Positions 9,701 through 20,075 of a stretch of DNA of 64,000 nucleotides are shown piece by piece (within the stretch, counting starts at the first letter, position 1; every line of letters begins with the position of its first letter). Origin of the DNA: Pseudisothecium myosuroides (lineage: Eukaryota; Streptophyta; Bryopsida; Hypnales; Lembophyllaceae); the NCBI GenBank assembly GCA_951799445.1, contig OX637288.1:2792501-2856500 (forward strand), read 5' to 3'. The notes below the pieces were generated by a model. That model searched no databases. It had not been told where the DNA came from and was given only the letters and a program-made list of their open reading frames with translations. A program made the position numbers and the translations under genes.

Positions 9701-11028
9701 CTACACAACATAGTGAAATTGGATTGCCTTAACAATTAGGTTGCCTTATCCAAAAAAATTACCTCATGACTCATTGCTTGTCCACATGAGAGGCGCATGC
9801 AACTCTCTAAACGAGAGCCATGAACCAAACAAACCCACCCATGCAAACACATATGGTTCCTACATTACCGTAGGTGCAAAGCGGCTTCGCCACTGCCAAG
9901 CAAATAATTAATTAATTTGAATATTTAATGTTTGACACCTAAAAAAGGAATTTTTTAAAATTTGACTTTCTGGATAAATGAAGAATTGTAGTTTCGCCTT
10001 TCATCCAACCTTTAACCTAGGTTTTCTACCCTAATCTTCAAGCATGATTATCTCGTACAACTTCAAATGCTACTTAATATTTGTAAAGAAATGAGAACAC
10101 AAGCTCTTTATATAAGTGGAGTGGTAAGAGGTAAAACAACCCTTGTGGGATATGTAAACTAGGATTAGTAAGAGCTCAACCGCTCATAATCAAATAAAAA
10201 ATAAGAATTGTATTCAAAATAGAATTTTAGACTTCATTTAGGCATAGTAGAATAACTTTTAAAAATAAACAATAAACTAAGTTAATGTGAAAAATCAAGC
10301 TAAATTTCATCTCCAAAAATCTATTTCAGATTTCAAACCTCCAATTAAAAGTTATGGACAAAATTCAAGAACGGTTTGGATGGGACATTTTCTTTGACAT
10401 TTTCAAACCCCCTATCTGAATTTTGTCCATAACTTTTGATTACAAGCTCAAAATCACAAACAGATTTTTGGAGATGAAAGTGAGCTTGATTTAGCAACTT
10501 TTTTTAGTTCAAATTTTTTGGAAAAAATATTCTATTATGCCTAAATGAAGTCTAAAATTCTACTTCAAACATAATTCCTATGTTTTGACAATGAGCGGTC
10601 AAGCTTTCATCTTCAAACTATCCCATAGCCTTTGAGGATTTATGATGAACAATGAATTTTATTATAAAAATGGCCTCTCCACCCATTATTCTCATAGAAT
10701 GTCAATGAAGTAATTCCTTCACTTCATCATCAACAATTTTCTTGATGGTAGATGGCACACCGACATTGTATTAACCTTAAAATCTAAATTCATTTGATTT
10801 TTTGCTCATGTGATGTAATTTCTAAATATTTCAACATTCCTTTCATTTTTTTCATTTTTTTTTGCCGAACATTTAGCATAATTTCCAAAATAATCTGCCA
10901 TCATTTTTTTGAATTATTTTTCGGCAAAGCTACCCTACACCTATGGGATTGCATACTTTTGTATATTCATATAGTGTAGAATGTTGAGAAATTAGCGGGG
11001 GTCAACCTAATTTCACTATTTTTTGTAG
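9701..11028. mobile_element. C-family DNA element, long copy (about 1.33 kb)
   Basis: Terminal inverted repeats: CTACACAACATAGTGAAATT at the left and AATTTCACTATTTTTTGTAG at the right. Sister copies are 11770-12026 and 49986-50636. It is inserted in repeat H; the H copy at about 60829 (GGGGTAGTCTACAAACTC) shows the unfilled sequence. It carries the foldback G1 inside. No transposase frame. Confidence 0.6.
10094..10690 (+). repeat. Foldback element G1
   Basis: Two arms of about 200 bp, from ACCGCTCATAATC near 10178 to ACAATGAGCGGT near 10604, mirror each other around about 10391. Phrases such as TAGACTTCATTTAGGCATAG and its reverse complement pair up. Related copies are 14740-15350 (inverted, complete) and 23240-23590 (one arm only). 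A transcript would fold into a long hairpin. Confidence 0.65.
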
Positions 11029-11225
11029 AGACCCTTTTGAACCAATTCAACAGCATAGTTACTTCCAAAATTCATAACCAATTCATACTTTGTCAAAAAA
11101 AAATTGAAATTGTTTAGTTTTCCCCATTTCTCACATTTGTCTTTAAGTGAAGGAAAAAAATTGAAAAGTATTCAACAATGCCAACATGGCAATCCAATAA
11201 ATCTACTTGTTGTCATAGGAGATGA

Positions 11226-11461
11226 GGTGAATTGACCCCTTCACTCAGCCCCTATGAAAAACGCTAATTTTTTAAAATTTTCAACAAATGATAAAATTTA
11301 CAAATTTTGAATTCATATTTGCAATTAGAGGCTCCAAAATAGGTAGGAAAGGTGTACAAGGTAAATTAATCAAGCACGGGCTTTTCTTTTACTTACAAGC
11401 ACCCCTAGAATGACTTGGAGGGGCCAAGTGAGGGGACTAGTTCACCCCGACCGTCATAGGC
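11226..11461 (+). repeat. F-family repeat
   Basis: Starts near GGTGAATTGACCCCTTCACT and ends near GGGGACTAGTTCACCCCG. The middle contains AATTTTGAATTCATATTTGC and GGCTCCAAAATAGG. Other copies are at 17030-17272, 19500-20035, 21418-21640 and 48960-49445. Confidence 0.55.
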
Positions 11462-11474
11462 TCGTTTACCTATA

Positions 11475-11766
11475 AGGAAGGTGACCGTTAAAGCAACCCG
11501 ATTCTAAAAGTAACTTTTAACAGAAAGGTACATTTTTCATTCTTCAATGTACCAGTAGTATACATTTCAGGAGGGGGGTGCTTTTTATTAGTAACCATTG
11601 CATTTCAACTTCAAAAAATTGTAACTAATTCCACAAAGGTCCAAAAAATAAGAAATGACTTGCGTTAGATGCCAATTCCATTATTCTTCCCACAATAATT
11701 GTTTCAAAGATTTTAGCTTCCCCCTAAATGCAATCAACTCTTAAAAGGTCGCCTAGCTTACCAGGC
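11475..11766 (+). mobile_element. Worn AGGTAGG-type MITE
   Basis: The middle (AGGTACATTTTTCATTCTTC, then AATGTACCAGTAGTAT and TTTCAGGAGG) aligns with the 313-bp elements at 29849-30161 and 48139-48451. The terminal repeats are decayed, so the limits are approximate. Confidence 0.4.
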
Positions 11767-11769
11767 TTG

Positions 11770-12026
11770 TCTACACTAAATAGTGAAATTAGGTTGCCTT
11801 AACAATTAGATTGCCTTACTTCAAGAAAATCACTTTACAAGCCAACTAGTCAACAAATATGTCTACTGATTTTTCTGTTTGTATATATAGAGGTTTATAA
11901 GTCCCACACGCATAAATTTTTAATTCCAAAAAGTAGTAAATTCTTGTAAAGAAACAATACATATTTATATAGTGTAGAATGTCGAGAAATTAGTGTGAGG
12001 CAACCTAATTTCACTATTTAGTGTAG
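11770..12026. mobile_element. C-family MITE, short copy (about 257 bp)
   Basis: Near-perfect terminal inverted repeats of about 28 bp, beginning CTACACTAAATAGTGAAATT, face each other at both ends. Nothing coding lies between. The following 12030-12394 has no feature beyond a short GC-richer patch (CTGCTGAGCTCACAGACACG) related to sequence at 18540 and 41490. Confidence 0.75.
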
Positions 12027-12398
12027 CTCTCCAGCCCACCCAAGCAGCAGCCGCCACATAAGCATGATGACACCTCATCGTCACAGCCCGAGCCACCCGG
12101 ACTTCCAATCACTCAGGCAGCTCTGCTGAGCTCACAGACACGTGGTGCTGATGTCATTGCTCCACGGACTACAGATCCGGGTTTCTTTTCTTCTTCCATT
12201 TACTGTATTTTAGGGAGTGCAGAAAGCGATCTTCAGTGGAGAGGATGAAGCTACGTTATTTGCATCCGCGGAAATGAATGAAACTTCCAATATATGGATG
12301 AATCTCCAATATGTGGATGAAAGTTTATGTATTTGCCCTAAGGTTTTGGTAGCATTTTGCAATTTCATTCACTGAAAAAGGAAGAATATCTTGCTTAA

Positions 12399-13327
12399 CC
12401 CCTAAAGGACCGAGGCCTTTTTTCTGCCAAAAAACATTGAAAACTGCCATTTCTGTAGCAAAGAGTAAAAAAATTTTAAAAATATTTTTTTTTCACATCC
12501 AACCGTAGGATCTTACACCTAACTAGTATAAGAATGTGTGGAATTTTTTTTAGAATTTTTGAGTGCATAGATTGCAAGATATTTGCATTCTAAGTGAAAA
12601 AAACAAGTTTTTCAGCACATTGCGGGACTAGATTTTTTGACTTTGAACGTTTTTAACTTAAAATTTTTGCACTACAAAGTTTTGAGGTTTTATTTGTTAT
12701 AGTGGAGAATTGAGTTGAGAGTCTAGGAAAAAAAACTTAAAAAAAAACTTAATTATCATTCTTAAAAAAATTGTTAAGTAGATGTAGATACAAGATAGAA
12801 GGAAAATCTAAAATATTCATATATTTTAGATGGAATTAAAATGCACTAATCCCAATGGTGAGATGTGTTCTAACAAGAAAATCAGACCATGAAAAAAAAA
12901 AAAGTTGAAAAATTTGAAAAATTGCATTCAGAAATGAATCCTAAAGTTATTTTTTTCAAGAAGATGCTTTAATTGCCCGAAAAACAAGAATGTCCATAAC
13001 TTTCTCATAACATATCCAAATGAAATGAATCAAAGCTTTCCAGATAGCCAAAAATATAATCTATGAGAAAAAAAATATTTAAAAAAAAATTCAAATTTTT
13101 GTCCCTTTTTTTTTGCTGCCCGAGCTGCCCCCCGTCCCCTGTTTTGAGCTTATATGGTCATAACTTTATTTCCCGGGCACCGATTGTGAAAAAAATTATA
13201 TTCCCTTGAAGCCAATCAGCTTTTCTACCTCCAAAAAAAGTTTTAAAAAATCAGGAGAAAATTTCAGCCCATAGGTACCTGCCCGAAAACACATTTGTCC
13301 CTCTTGGGGACAATGGTCCTTTAGGGG
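12399..13327 (+). mobile_element. TTAA transposon A2 (929 bp)
   Basis: TTAA at 12395-12398 and 13328-13331, ends CCCCTAAAGGACC. The body is collinear with A1 and A3. Its right TTAA is also the left TTAA of the next element, B1. Confidence 0.85.
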
Positions 13328-13331
13328 TTAA

Positions 13332-14252
13332 CCCCTAAAGGACCAACATGCTTTTTTTGGCAACACAGAAATTTTGGGCAGGTACCTATGACTAGAGATT
13401 TGCATATTTTAGGCTGAAATTTTAATAGTCTAAGGTGGGGACGAGGAATATCTTTCAAGTGCACTACATTTCATGACATTTGAAAATAGAAGTCAAAAGT
13501 TATAGACAAATATGTTACTTTTTTTTGTAAATGGGCAGTTTGGTTAGATAAAAAAAAATCACTCTTTTCAAAAACTAAAATTTGAAATTGGTTTTCTAGT
13601 ATTATATATAAGTAGAAAATTTGAATCATTCCATTTCAATCAATGAGTCAAAAGTTATGAGGAGTTTTTGTTTGCGGGCAATTATAGATTCTCTACTTTA
13701 AAATAAACTTTGAAGCCCTTTATCTTACTCAGTTTTCAATATTTTTTGAAAAAAATAAAATCATAGGATGTAGATTGTTTATTACAACATTGCAACCATT
13801 GGGATTGGCATTTTTCAATTCCATAGCTAAATTCTTGACAATGGAGTATTTTGAATCATTCTCTACTTCTTTCTACTTACTATTTTTTACCTTTATGTTG
13901 TACAATTCCAAATGATGTGAAAATTTTCAAGTATGTAGCCAATTTGCCCAGAAAAAAGATTACAAAAAAGCACCACCATTTGGGACATTTTTCATAGAAA
14001 AGTAAGCTTGTGAAGTGCAATTGCCCTATTTTTTGCAAGGCCAAAAAAATGATTTTAGTAAATTTGAATGCTTATATCTTGCAATCTACACAATGGAAAT
14101 TTCTGAAATTTTTACCACGTGTTCTCAAGTCAGCATACTATAAGATCCTTCGGTAATATGTGTCAAAAAAAAATTCAAAAATTTCAAAATTGTACTAAAA
14201 CTGGCAATTTTAGAGTGTTTTCAGTGAAAACATAGTCATGGAACTTTAGAGA
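13332..14252 (+). mobile_element. TTAA transposon B1 (921 bp)
   Basis: Begins CCCCTAAAGGACCAACATGC directly after the TTAA that ends A2. It ends GAACTTTAGAGA before TTAA at 14253-14256. The body matches B2 and B6; its reverse complement is distantly alignable with subfamily A. Confidence 0.8.
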
Positions 14253-14256
14253 TTAA

Positions 14257-14739
14257 CATTTCGTACCAAAAAAAATTCGTCACTTTTTAGTGAAAATTCG
14301 CTAGAAAAAACACACCTACTACGGATATCGTATTCATTAACCTATAAAGGACATTGTGATGATTTAGAGCATCCCCACGGCAACTCGCCAAGTGGGCAAA
14401 GTGTAACTCAGTAACTGAGCGAGCCAAGCTAGTAAGAGTGCCCTACAACAGGCATACCAAGGCCAAGAAACTAGTCGGCCACTTCAAAATTTCAAGAGCG
14501 CATTGAGAGCTGGCGCGTCTCGTATGCGTTGAGGTATGGGGTCTGCCTGTCTTTTTGACCCTATCTTCAAGGTATCAACCCCTAGCCGGCTGCCAACTAC
14601 TGAAGGCGCAACAGGCCAATTAATTATAGGATTTGATAAATAAATCTTATAATAAATGAAAAAAACTAGTGTCACTTAACAATTTACCATCAAGAAATAG
14701 TTTGTTGGCAAAATGCGGAAGGAATTGCTTCATTGGCAT
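14257..14739. other. Stretch without a recognised feature
   Basis: A somewhat GC-richer patch at about 14370-14620 (ATCCCCACGGCAACTCGCC, GAGCTGGCGCGTCTCG) in AT-rich DNA. It does not resemble a tRNA or a known exon. Nothing else is seen. Confidence 0.3.
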
Positions 14740-15350
14740 TTGGTGAGAAGCTAGGGTGGAGAGGTTGTTTTTATAATAAAATTCATTGTCTATGAATCCT
14801 CAAAGGATATGGGAGAATTTGAAGATGAAAGCTTGATTGCTCATTGTCAAAAATTTGGAATTGTATTTGAAGGAGAATTTCATATTTCATTTAGGCATAG
14901 TAGAGTAACTTTTTTTGAAAAACTTTGAACTAAGAAAAGTTGGGAAATAAAGATAAATTTCATCCTCAGAAAACCTATTTGTGATTTTGAGTCTCCAATC
15001 AAAAGTTTTGGACAAAATTCAGAGAAAGATGTTTGAAAATGTCCAAAAAAATTCTTCCAATCCCTCTCTAAATTTTGTCTATAATATTTGATTGGAAGCT
15101 TAAAATCTAAATTTGGAGATGAAAGTTATCTTTATTTTGCAACTTTTTTCATTTTAAATTTTTTTGGAAAAAGTTATTCTACTACTAGTATGCTTAAATG
15201 AGGTCTAAAATTCTATTTCAAACACAATTCCCACTTTTGACTTAATTATGAGCGGTTGAATTTCTTCTAATTCTAATTTACATATCTCACATGGATTGCT
15301 CTACCTACTACTACTCCATACTAGTGTATATAAAGAACTTCTCTTGTCAC
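14740..15350 (-). repeat. Foldback element G2
   Basis: Inverted-orientation copy of G1 with both arms (about 14843-15250, centre near 15045). Arms include TTTCATTTAGGCATAGTAGA and its partner TACTAGTATGCTTAAATGAG. The sequence from 15351 to 15704 shows nothing recognisable. Confidence 0.6.
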
Positions 15351-15704
15351 ATGAAAACTCAAACTAAGTTGAAAATGCTTTTGAAGCAACGCGAGGAAGT
15401 TCTCAAAGAATTGGAAGTTAAATTGTTTTTAATTTACCTTTAAAGCAATGTAATTTTGGTGTCCCTTCTTGGTACGACCACTGTGCAGATGCTCTTAGTG
15501 TCCGACGAATGACAAAGCATCTTTCTATTTGGAAGAGAAAGACAGTCTTTCATCCTTCAAATTTGTGTAGAGAGGAGATGGTATTTTAGAATAAGTTGAC
15601 CTCCAATGAGTTATTCCAGTTTATCTTTTGTCCATGATGCATACGGTAATGATATCTCTCATTTCCATAGAGACCAACCCGTCCTATAACACAATCTAGG
15701 TTAA

Positions 15705-16656
15705 TCCTATAACGCAAGCTCTTTAGCCGTGTGGAAATAGGAATGGTGGCCCATGGCTGTGGATGCTCAACGTTGTAACGTTGCTGGATTATTTAACCCT
15801 GAAACGCCAAGCTTATAACTACACAGTTTGAGGATAAATTCCATTACTCTTTATTTTTATTTTTTAGAGATGAAATTACACGTCTTCTTGACTTCACAAA
15901 AAATTTAGATTTTTTTCGAGGAAAATTGATTATTTTGAGAATTTTTAAGAAAAACTGAAGAAAAATCATATCAAATAGAAAATTAATTTCAAAAAATTGA
16001 AATTTTTTCCATGTGTGTATATTATAGTGAAAAACATTATAGTGTAAATCCAATTTCAATATCATTCTCTAATTAAAGTTTAGTAAACATTGAAAACACC
16101 TCCAACATTCAAATTGCAATAAAATAATCAATTTTAGAATTTTTTCAAAATTCAAACTTGAGTAGAAACTTGAGTAGATGACCTTCATTTCAATAGATGG
16201 TTTCAAACTCAAAAAATATCATTTTATAGAGAAATGCCAGATTTAGAGCAAAGAGCAACAACTTCCCAAAATATACTAAAATAGTATATTTTTGTGATTC
16301 GTTTTTCTTACTAACTTCTCATTCATATGAAGACAAACACTAGCAAGACTTCAAACGCAATTGCATATTCTTCATAACCCACCATGGAAGGTCAGTTGAC
16401 ATAAAAATGTGGTTGAAAATAAATGCTTCTAATCTTTGTCCAGATTGTTGCATTATCATCCAAAGGCCAAAAAATGGCTCTTGTGGCGTTACAGGGTTAA
16501 GTATCATTTGGATGACTTCATCAAAGACTGTAGGATGGGAAAAAAAATGTTTTTTTCATTCGATTTTTTTAAAAAGTTGCTCGAGTAAATTTTCCAAGAA
16601 TATTATTGCAAACTCCCTCATTACAATATTAATGACTTTTCTAAAGAAGAAGATGC
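15705..16656 (+). repeat. M-type segment split by element L2
   Basis: The left part (15705-15792, ACGCAAGCTCTTTAGCCGTG) and right part (16501-16656) together match the uninterrupted copy at 45968-46216. TTAA lies at both outer borders (15701-15704 and 16657-16660). Confidence 0.5.
15797..16496 (+). mobile_element. TTAA element L2 (700 bp) related to MTPSL intron sequence
   Basis: TTAA at 15793-15796 and 16497-16500, terminal repeats CCCTGAAACGCCA and TGGCGTTACAGGG. From 15845 (TATTTTTTAGAGATGAA) the body aligns with the L segment in both MTPSL introns. The uninterrupted M copy near 46070 shows the site without L. Confidence 0.6.
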
Positions 16657-16660
16657 TTAA

Positions 16661-16925
16661 CCCCTAAAGGTCCATGCATCCAAAAAGTGAATGCGCCTTG
16701 GTCAACCTTGATTGTACCTTTCAATATAACCATTTTAGGTATTCAATTTAAACTAAGCGGAAAATGAAGCTTGACAAGATCTCTTTTGACTTCATCTTGA
16801 AATTTTGAAAAAAATCCAAAAATTGAAAGAAACATTGCAATTACACACTCAAAGTGTTAGAATCCAAATAATAAAGTTTTTTTAATTTTTAATTAATTGT
16901 GAAAATTAATAAAAGTGCATACACA
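16661..16925 (+). mobile_element. Single TTAA-element end
   Basis: TTAA at 16657-16660 is followed by CCCCTAAAGGTCCATGCATC, a typical left terminus, but I cannot find its matching right end. It may be a truncated copy. The rest, to the start of the MTPSL relic, is AT-rich and featureless. Confidence 0.4.
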
Positions 16926-17029
16926 CGTGTCCTTGGTAGGAAATTCATCATCAAATGCATCTTTAGGGCTAGAGAAGAAAGACAATGTTTACTTTATGGC
17001 CAAGGTGTTGTAACCTAGTCACGCTTATA

Positions 17030-17272
17030 GTTGTGCAATGAGCCGAATGCGGGGTCTAGCCAAGGGTGAATGTAAGAAAAAAAGACCCCGTATTTTGGGC
17101 TTGAATAATCTATTTTCTACACCCCTCCTAGCTAATTTGGGGCCTCTAATTGCAAATATGAACTCAAAATTTGCAAATTTTATCATGCATGGCAAATATA
17201 AAGTTTATGTATTTTCCTAAGGAGTAAAATGTGGGGGCAAAATGGTCCCCACATTTGACTCGTTGCACAATT
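17030..17272 (-). mobile_element. F-family element inside the MTPSL relic
   Basis: Terminal inverted repeats TTGTGCAATGAGCC and GACTCGTTGCACAA bound the F-family body (TAATTTGGGGCCTC, AAAATTTGCAAATTTT). This copy best defines the ends of the family, because it cuts through recognisable exon sequence. Confidence 0.6.
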
Positions 17273-17619
17273 GTAAGCACGACCTTGTAACCGCAGCCCT
17301 TGTGAAAAAGAAAGCCACTCAACCATTTGGGACCCCCGCCTTGTCTTCTCAAGGAGGAAAGTGAGACAGGGGACTTTCTACAAGTTTTTGGCTATGGGAT
17401 GAGAGGGGACACTAGAGCAAACCCTGTCATTTTTCATTTTGGAGATTTGCATTTGTGTCACTTCTCACTGAAAATTATCTAATGTTAGTAGCCAAGTTGG
17501 ACCCACGTTTTGTAGTTTTTGACTTTTTTCACTCACTCCACGTTCTGTCGCTATTTTAGGGAATGAAAACCGACAGGGTTTGCAGTAGTGGGAACACATA
17601 ATACAAATCATTGTCCATA

Positions 17620-18180
17620 CCTTAAGTTTGACTGTTTGTTTTGTTTTGTTTTGTTTGCTTTGTTTGTCACGTTGGGATCTCTCGGAGCGTGCGTCCCCCG
17701 GTGGCGTGCTTGGTACCGTTGGGAAGCCCTCGGTGAGGAGGGGTGCACAGGCTTCGTTTTGTCGTGTTTGGAGTTACGGTACAGAAGTTATTGAATTTCG
17801 AAGCATTGATGGGTCAAAAAATTAGGAAATTACTTTTATTTTGATTTTGGTTGCGTTCTTGGTACCGTCGGAAAGCTCTCGGTGAGGAAGGGTGCAAAGG
17901 CTTTCTTTTGTGGCCTTTGGACCAATGGTGGGAAAGTTGTGTATTTTTGAGTTATTTTGGAATCTTAAAAACTACTAAATTATGTATCTATTGAACCGTG
18001 TGTCAATTTGTCACGTTCTTGGTACCATTGGAAAGCCCTTGACAAGGAAGGGTGCACATGCTTTTTTTTCATGGCGTTTCAAGCTATGGTGGGAAAATTC
18101 TGGCTTTTTGAGTTATTTTTGGTTTTAAAAATGATTTTTTTTTTTGGGCTGTGGCAATGGCACAGAGCTACACTAATCTG
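17620..18180 (+). repeat. D repeats, three tandem units
   Basis: Forward units, each with TTCTTGGTACCGTTGGAAAG, GGGTGCACAGGCTT, TTTGTTTTGT and GTGAAAGTTAT-like blocks, about 170-200 bp apart. The first follows a (TTTTG)n run. They split the MTPSL relic. Confidence 0.6.
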
Positions 18181-18235
18181 TATTGAAATCATCATCATTC
18201 TGGCCGTAGGACCTCCTCACAGAGGAATACTATGA

Positions 18236-18607
18236 CAAAAGCATTGTGTGCTGATTTCTGCTAATGGACTGGCTCATCAAAACAAAGCCAAACAATGTGC
18301 CGGAAGCGAATCTCTCATGGATGAGGCCAGTAAACCACCAGGCATGGCCTTTTGCCAAGACCACTCTTAACCCAAGCAATCTCTGATCTAAGCTTACGCA
18401 TTCCACTTTCATAACCAACTCCATAAGCAACTTGCATGCAGACCACCATGCCACTAGCTCACTACAGTACTTCGGTCCAGTCCAGTAAGTTAAGTTTTGA
18501 CATGCGCACATATGTTGCCTGGACTTGCAACCACTTCCACAGTTTTGCTGAGCACAGAAACGTGGTGCTGATGTCAGTGGCTGCTGCACATATGAACAAT
18601 CAATTCA
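18236..18607. other. Diverged upstream flank of the MTPSL relic
   Basis: The first 80 bp still align with the leader of MTPSL1 (CTAATGGACTGGCTCATCA versus GTAACGGACTGGGTTATCA). The remainder is non-repetitive with no supported gene. Confidence 0.35.
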
Positions 18608-18611
18608 TTAA

Positions 18612-19256
18612 CCCCAAAATGACCCTGAGGACAGAATGTGTCCTCGACCAATTTTTGAAGTTAAATAAAACCTTACCAAATTACTATTTTTAGTAGTTTA
18701 TATTAAAAAAAATTATTTTTGAAGTTTAGTTTTAGCTTCAAAAATCTGATTTTGAAAATGATTGATTGTGATTTTTCTATTCAAGATTTTGTGCACAGGT
18801 ATCCATTGCAATCTTGATTTTTGTAGTGTTGAGGGCTCTTGGGGAATGAGCCTCAAACACACTAGATCTTTGAAAAAAATCACATTAGAAATTCATTTCA
18901 AAAAATTGTAGAGTAGATTTTGAGAAGTCATAAATTGATTGGAATTATGCATGTTAGGCTCTTTAACCTCATATTTTTTTGGTGACCAACTTTTTAGATT
19001 TGACATGTGAAAAGAGGATTGAAAGACTTCAAGTCACTTTCACAGTTTTAACACCCTCATGATCAAACATTATAATCTTTCAATCCATAAGGGATATTGT
19101 TGTGTTTTCTTTTCTAATGTGATCTCTAACATGTCTAGTTTGATTTTATACGGCTACAATTCAAAAAGAATTGATACAACTTAACAAAATGTTGGCTTCT
19201 TGTTCAATTTAGAGCAAATTCCTAGAAGCGCGAGAAATTCCAAGGTCATTTTGGGG
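18612..19256 (+). mobile_element. TTAA element K (645 bp), separate end sequence
   Basis: TTAA at 18608-18611 and 19257-19260, terminal inverted repeats CCCCAAAATGACC and GGTCATTTTGGGG. The body differs from A and B. There is no long reading frame. Confidence 0.75.
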
Positions 19257-19499
19257 TTAACCCTGAAGCGCTCCAACGTCCACATTCTGAAGAATGAACT
19301 GACGGCTTGCAAGTAGTGTTTTGTCCAACTAACTTCTCATTTATCCAATTTAATACTTGAATATTGAAAAGACGACCTTCTTCAACGACCAATTTCATGA
19401 AATTGTGGTGAATGATATTTCTATACAAAGATATAAGCAAAAAAGTACCAATATTCAAAAAAGGATCAAGGCGTGGAAGGGTTAACTTGTAAATGAGCA

Positions 19500-20035
19500 C
19501 AACCTTTTGATCGGGGGACGTTAAATCTGTCCTACAAAGTGGGACCAATTGGGTGGATTTATCCCAAGAAAAAACGCAAGAATTTTTTATTTGCAACAAC
19601 ATTTATTTTTTTGCAAATTCTGAATTCATATTTGCAATCAGAGACCCCAAATTAGCTACTATGGCCATATTCGTTAAATTGAGACAAAATGGACATTTTG
19701 AGACTTCAGCCCTATTATTTGAGACCTATATTCTAACAAATTCTAAATATATGAACATATCAACCTTTATAAAATCAAAGGTTTGTGAATGTTTTAACAT
19801 ATTCAAGTCTCAATTCACCAAAAAAAATTCAATATCAAACACTTATTATCATTTAAATGTAAAGTCAAAGATAATATGAGACTGCAAATTGTCTCATTTT
19901 AATGAATATGGCCTTCTAGAAGAGGTCTACAACATCGGTACAAAATAGGGGGCTTTTTTTTTACTTTTACCCCGAAAAACACAAAATTTATCTTCCTTGT
20001 CCGACTTTTTGGGACAGATTTAACGTCCTTCCTTT
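19500..20035 (-). repeat. F-family repeat with nested MITE
   Basis: F blocks at both sides (AATTCTGAATTCATATTTGC on the left, CGGTACAAAATAGGGG on the right). Inside, at about 19661-19913, is a 250-bp element with terminal repeats ATGGCCATATTCGTTAAAT and ATTTTAATGAATATGGCC. The stretch 19261-19499 has no gene. Confidence 0.5.
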
Positions 20036-20075
20036 TGATCATCAAAACATGGTAAGTTATAGTGTGGGCTATTAA

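Larger units (their letters stand above)
16926..18215 (-). pseudogene. Relic of MTPSL exon 1 and its leader, broken by insertions
   Basis: Three blocks match exon 1 of MTPSL1. 16926-17025 matches the 3' part of the exon. 17273-17415 still reads LRRQGGGPKWLSG on the minus strand. 18186-18235 matches the start-codon region (AAATCATCATCATTCTGG) and upstream sequence. The order and orientation are those of MTPSL1. An F repeat (17030-17272) and D repeats (about 17600-18180) interrupt it, and the splice donor has decayed. No exon 2 lies nearby, so it cannot make the enzyme. It marks a third ancestral copy between the two intact genes. Confidence 0.7.

Noticed and set aside
14370..14620. GC-richer patch that might be an RNA gene
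   Set aside because: No rRNA, tRNA or snRNA signature was found, and there is no second copy to compare.
18230..18589. 119-codon minus-strand frame that loosely recalls RNase H-type retroelement sequence
   Set aside because: No DEDD residues or conserved blocks could be placed, and it overlaps the diverged leader of the MTPSL relic.
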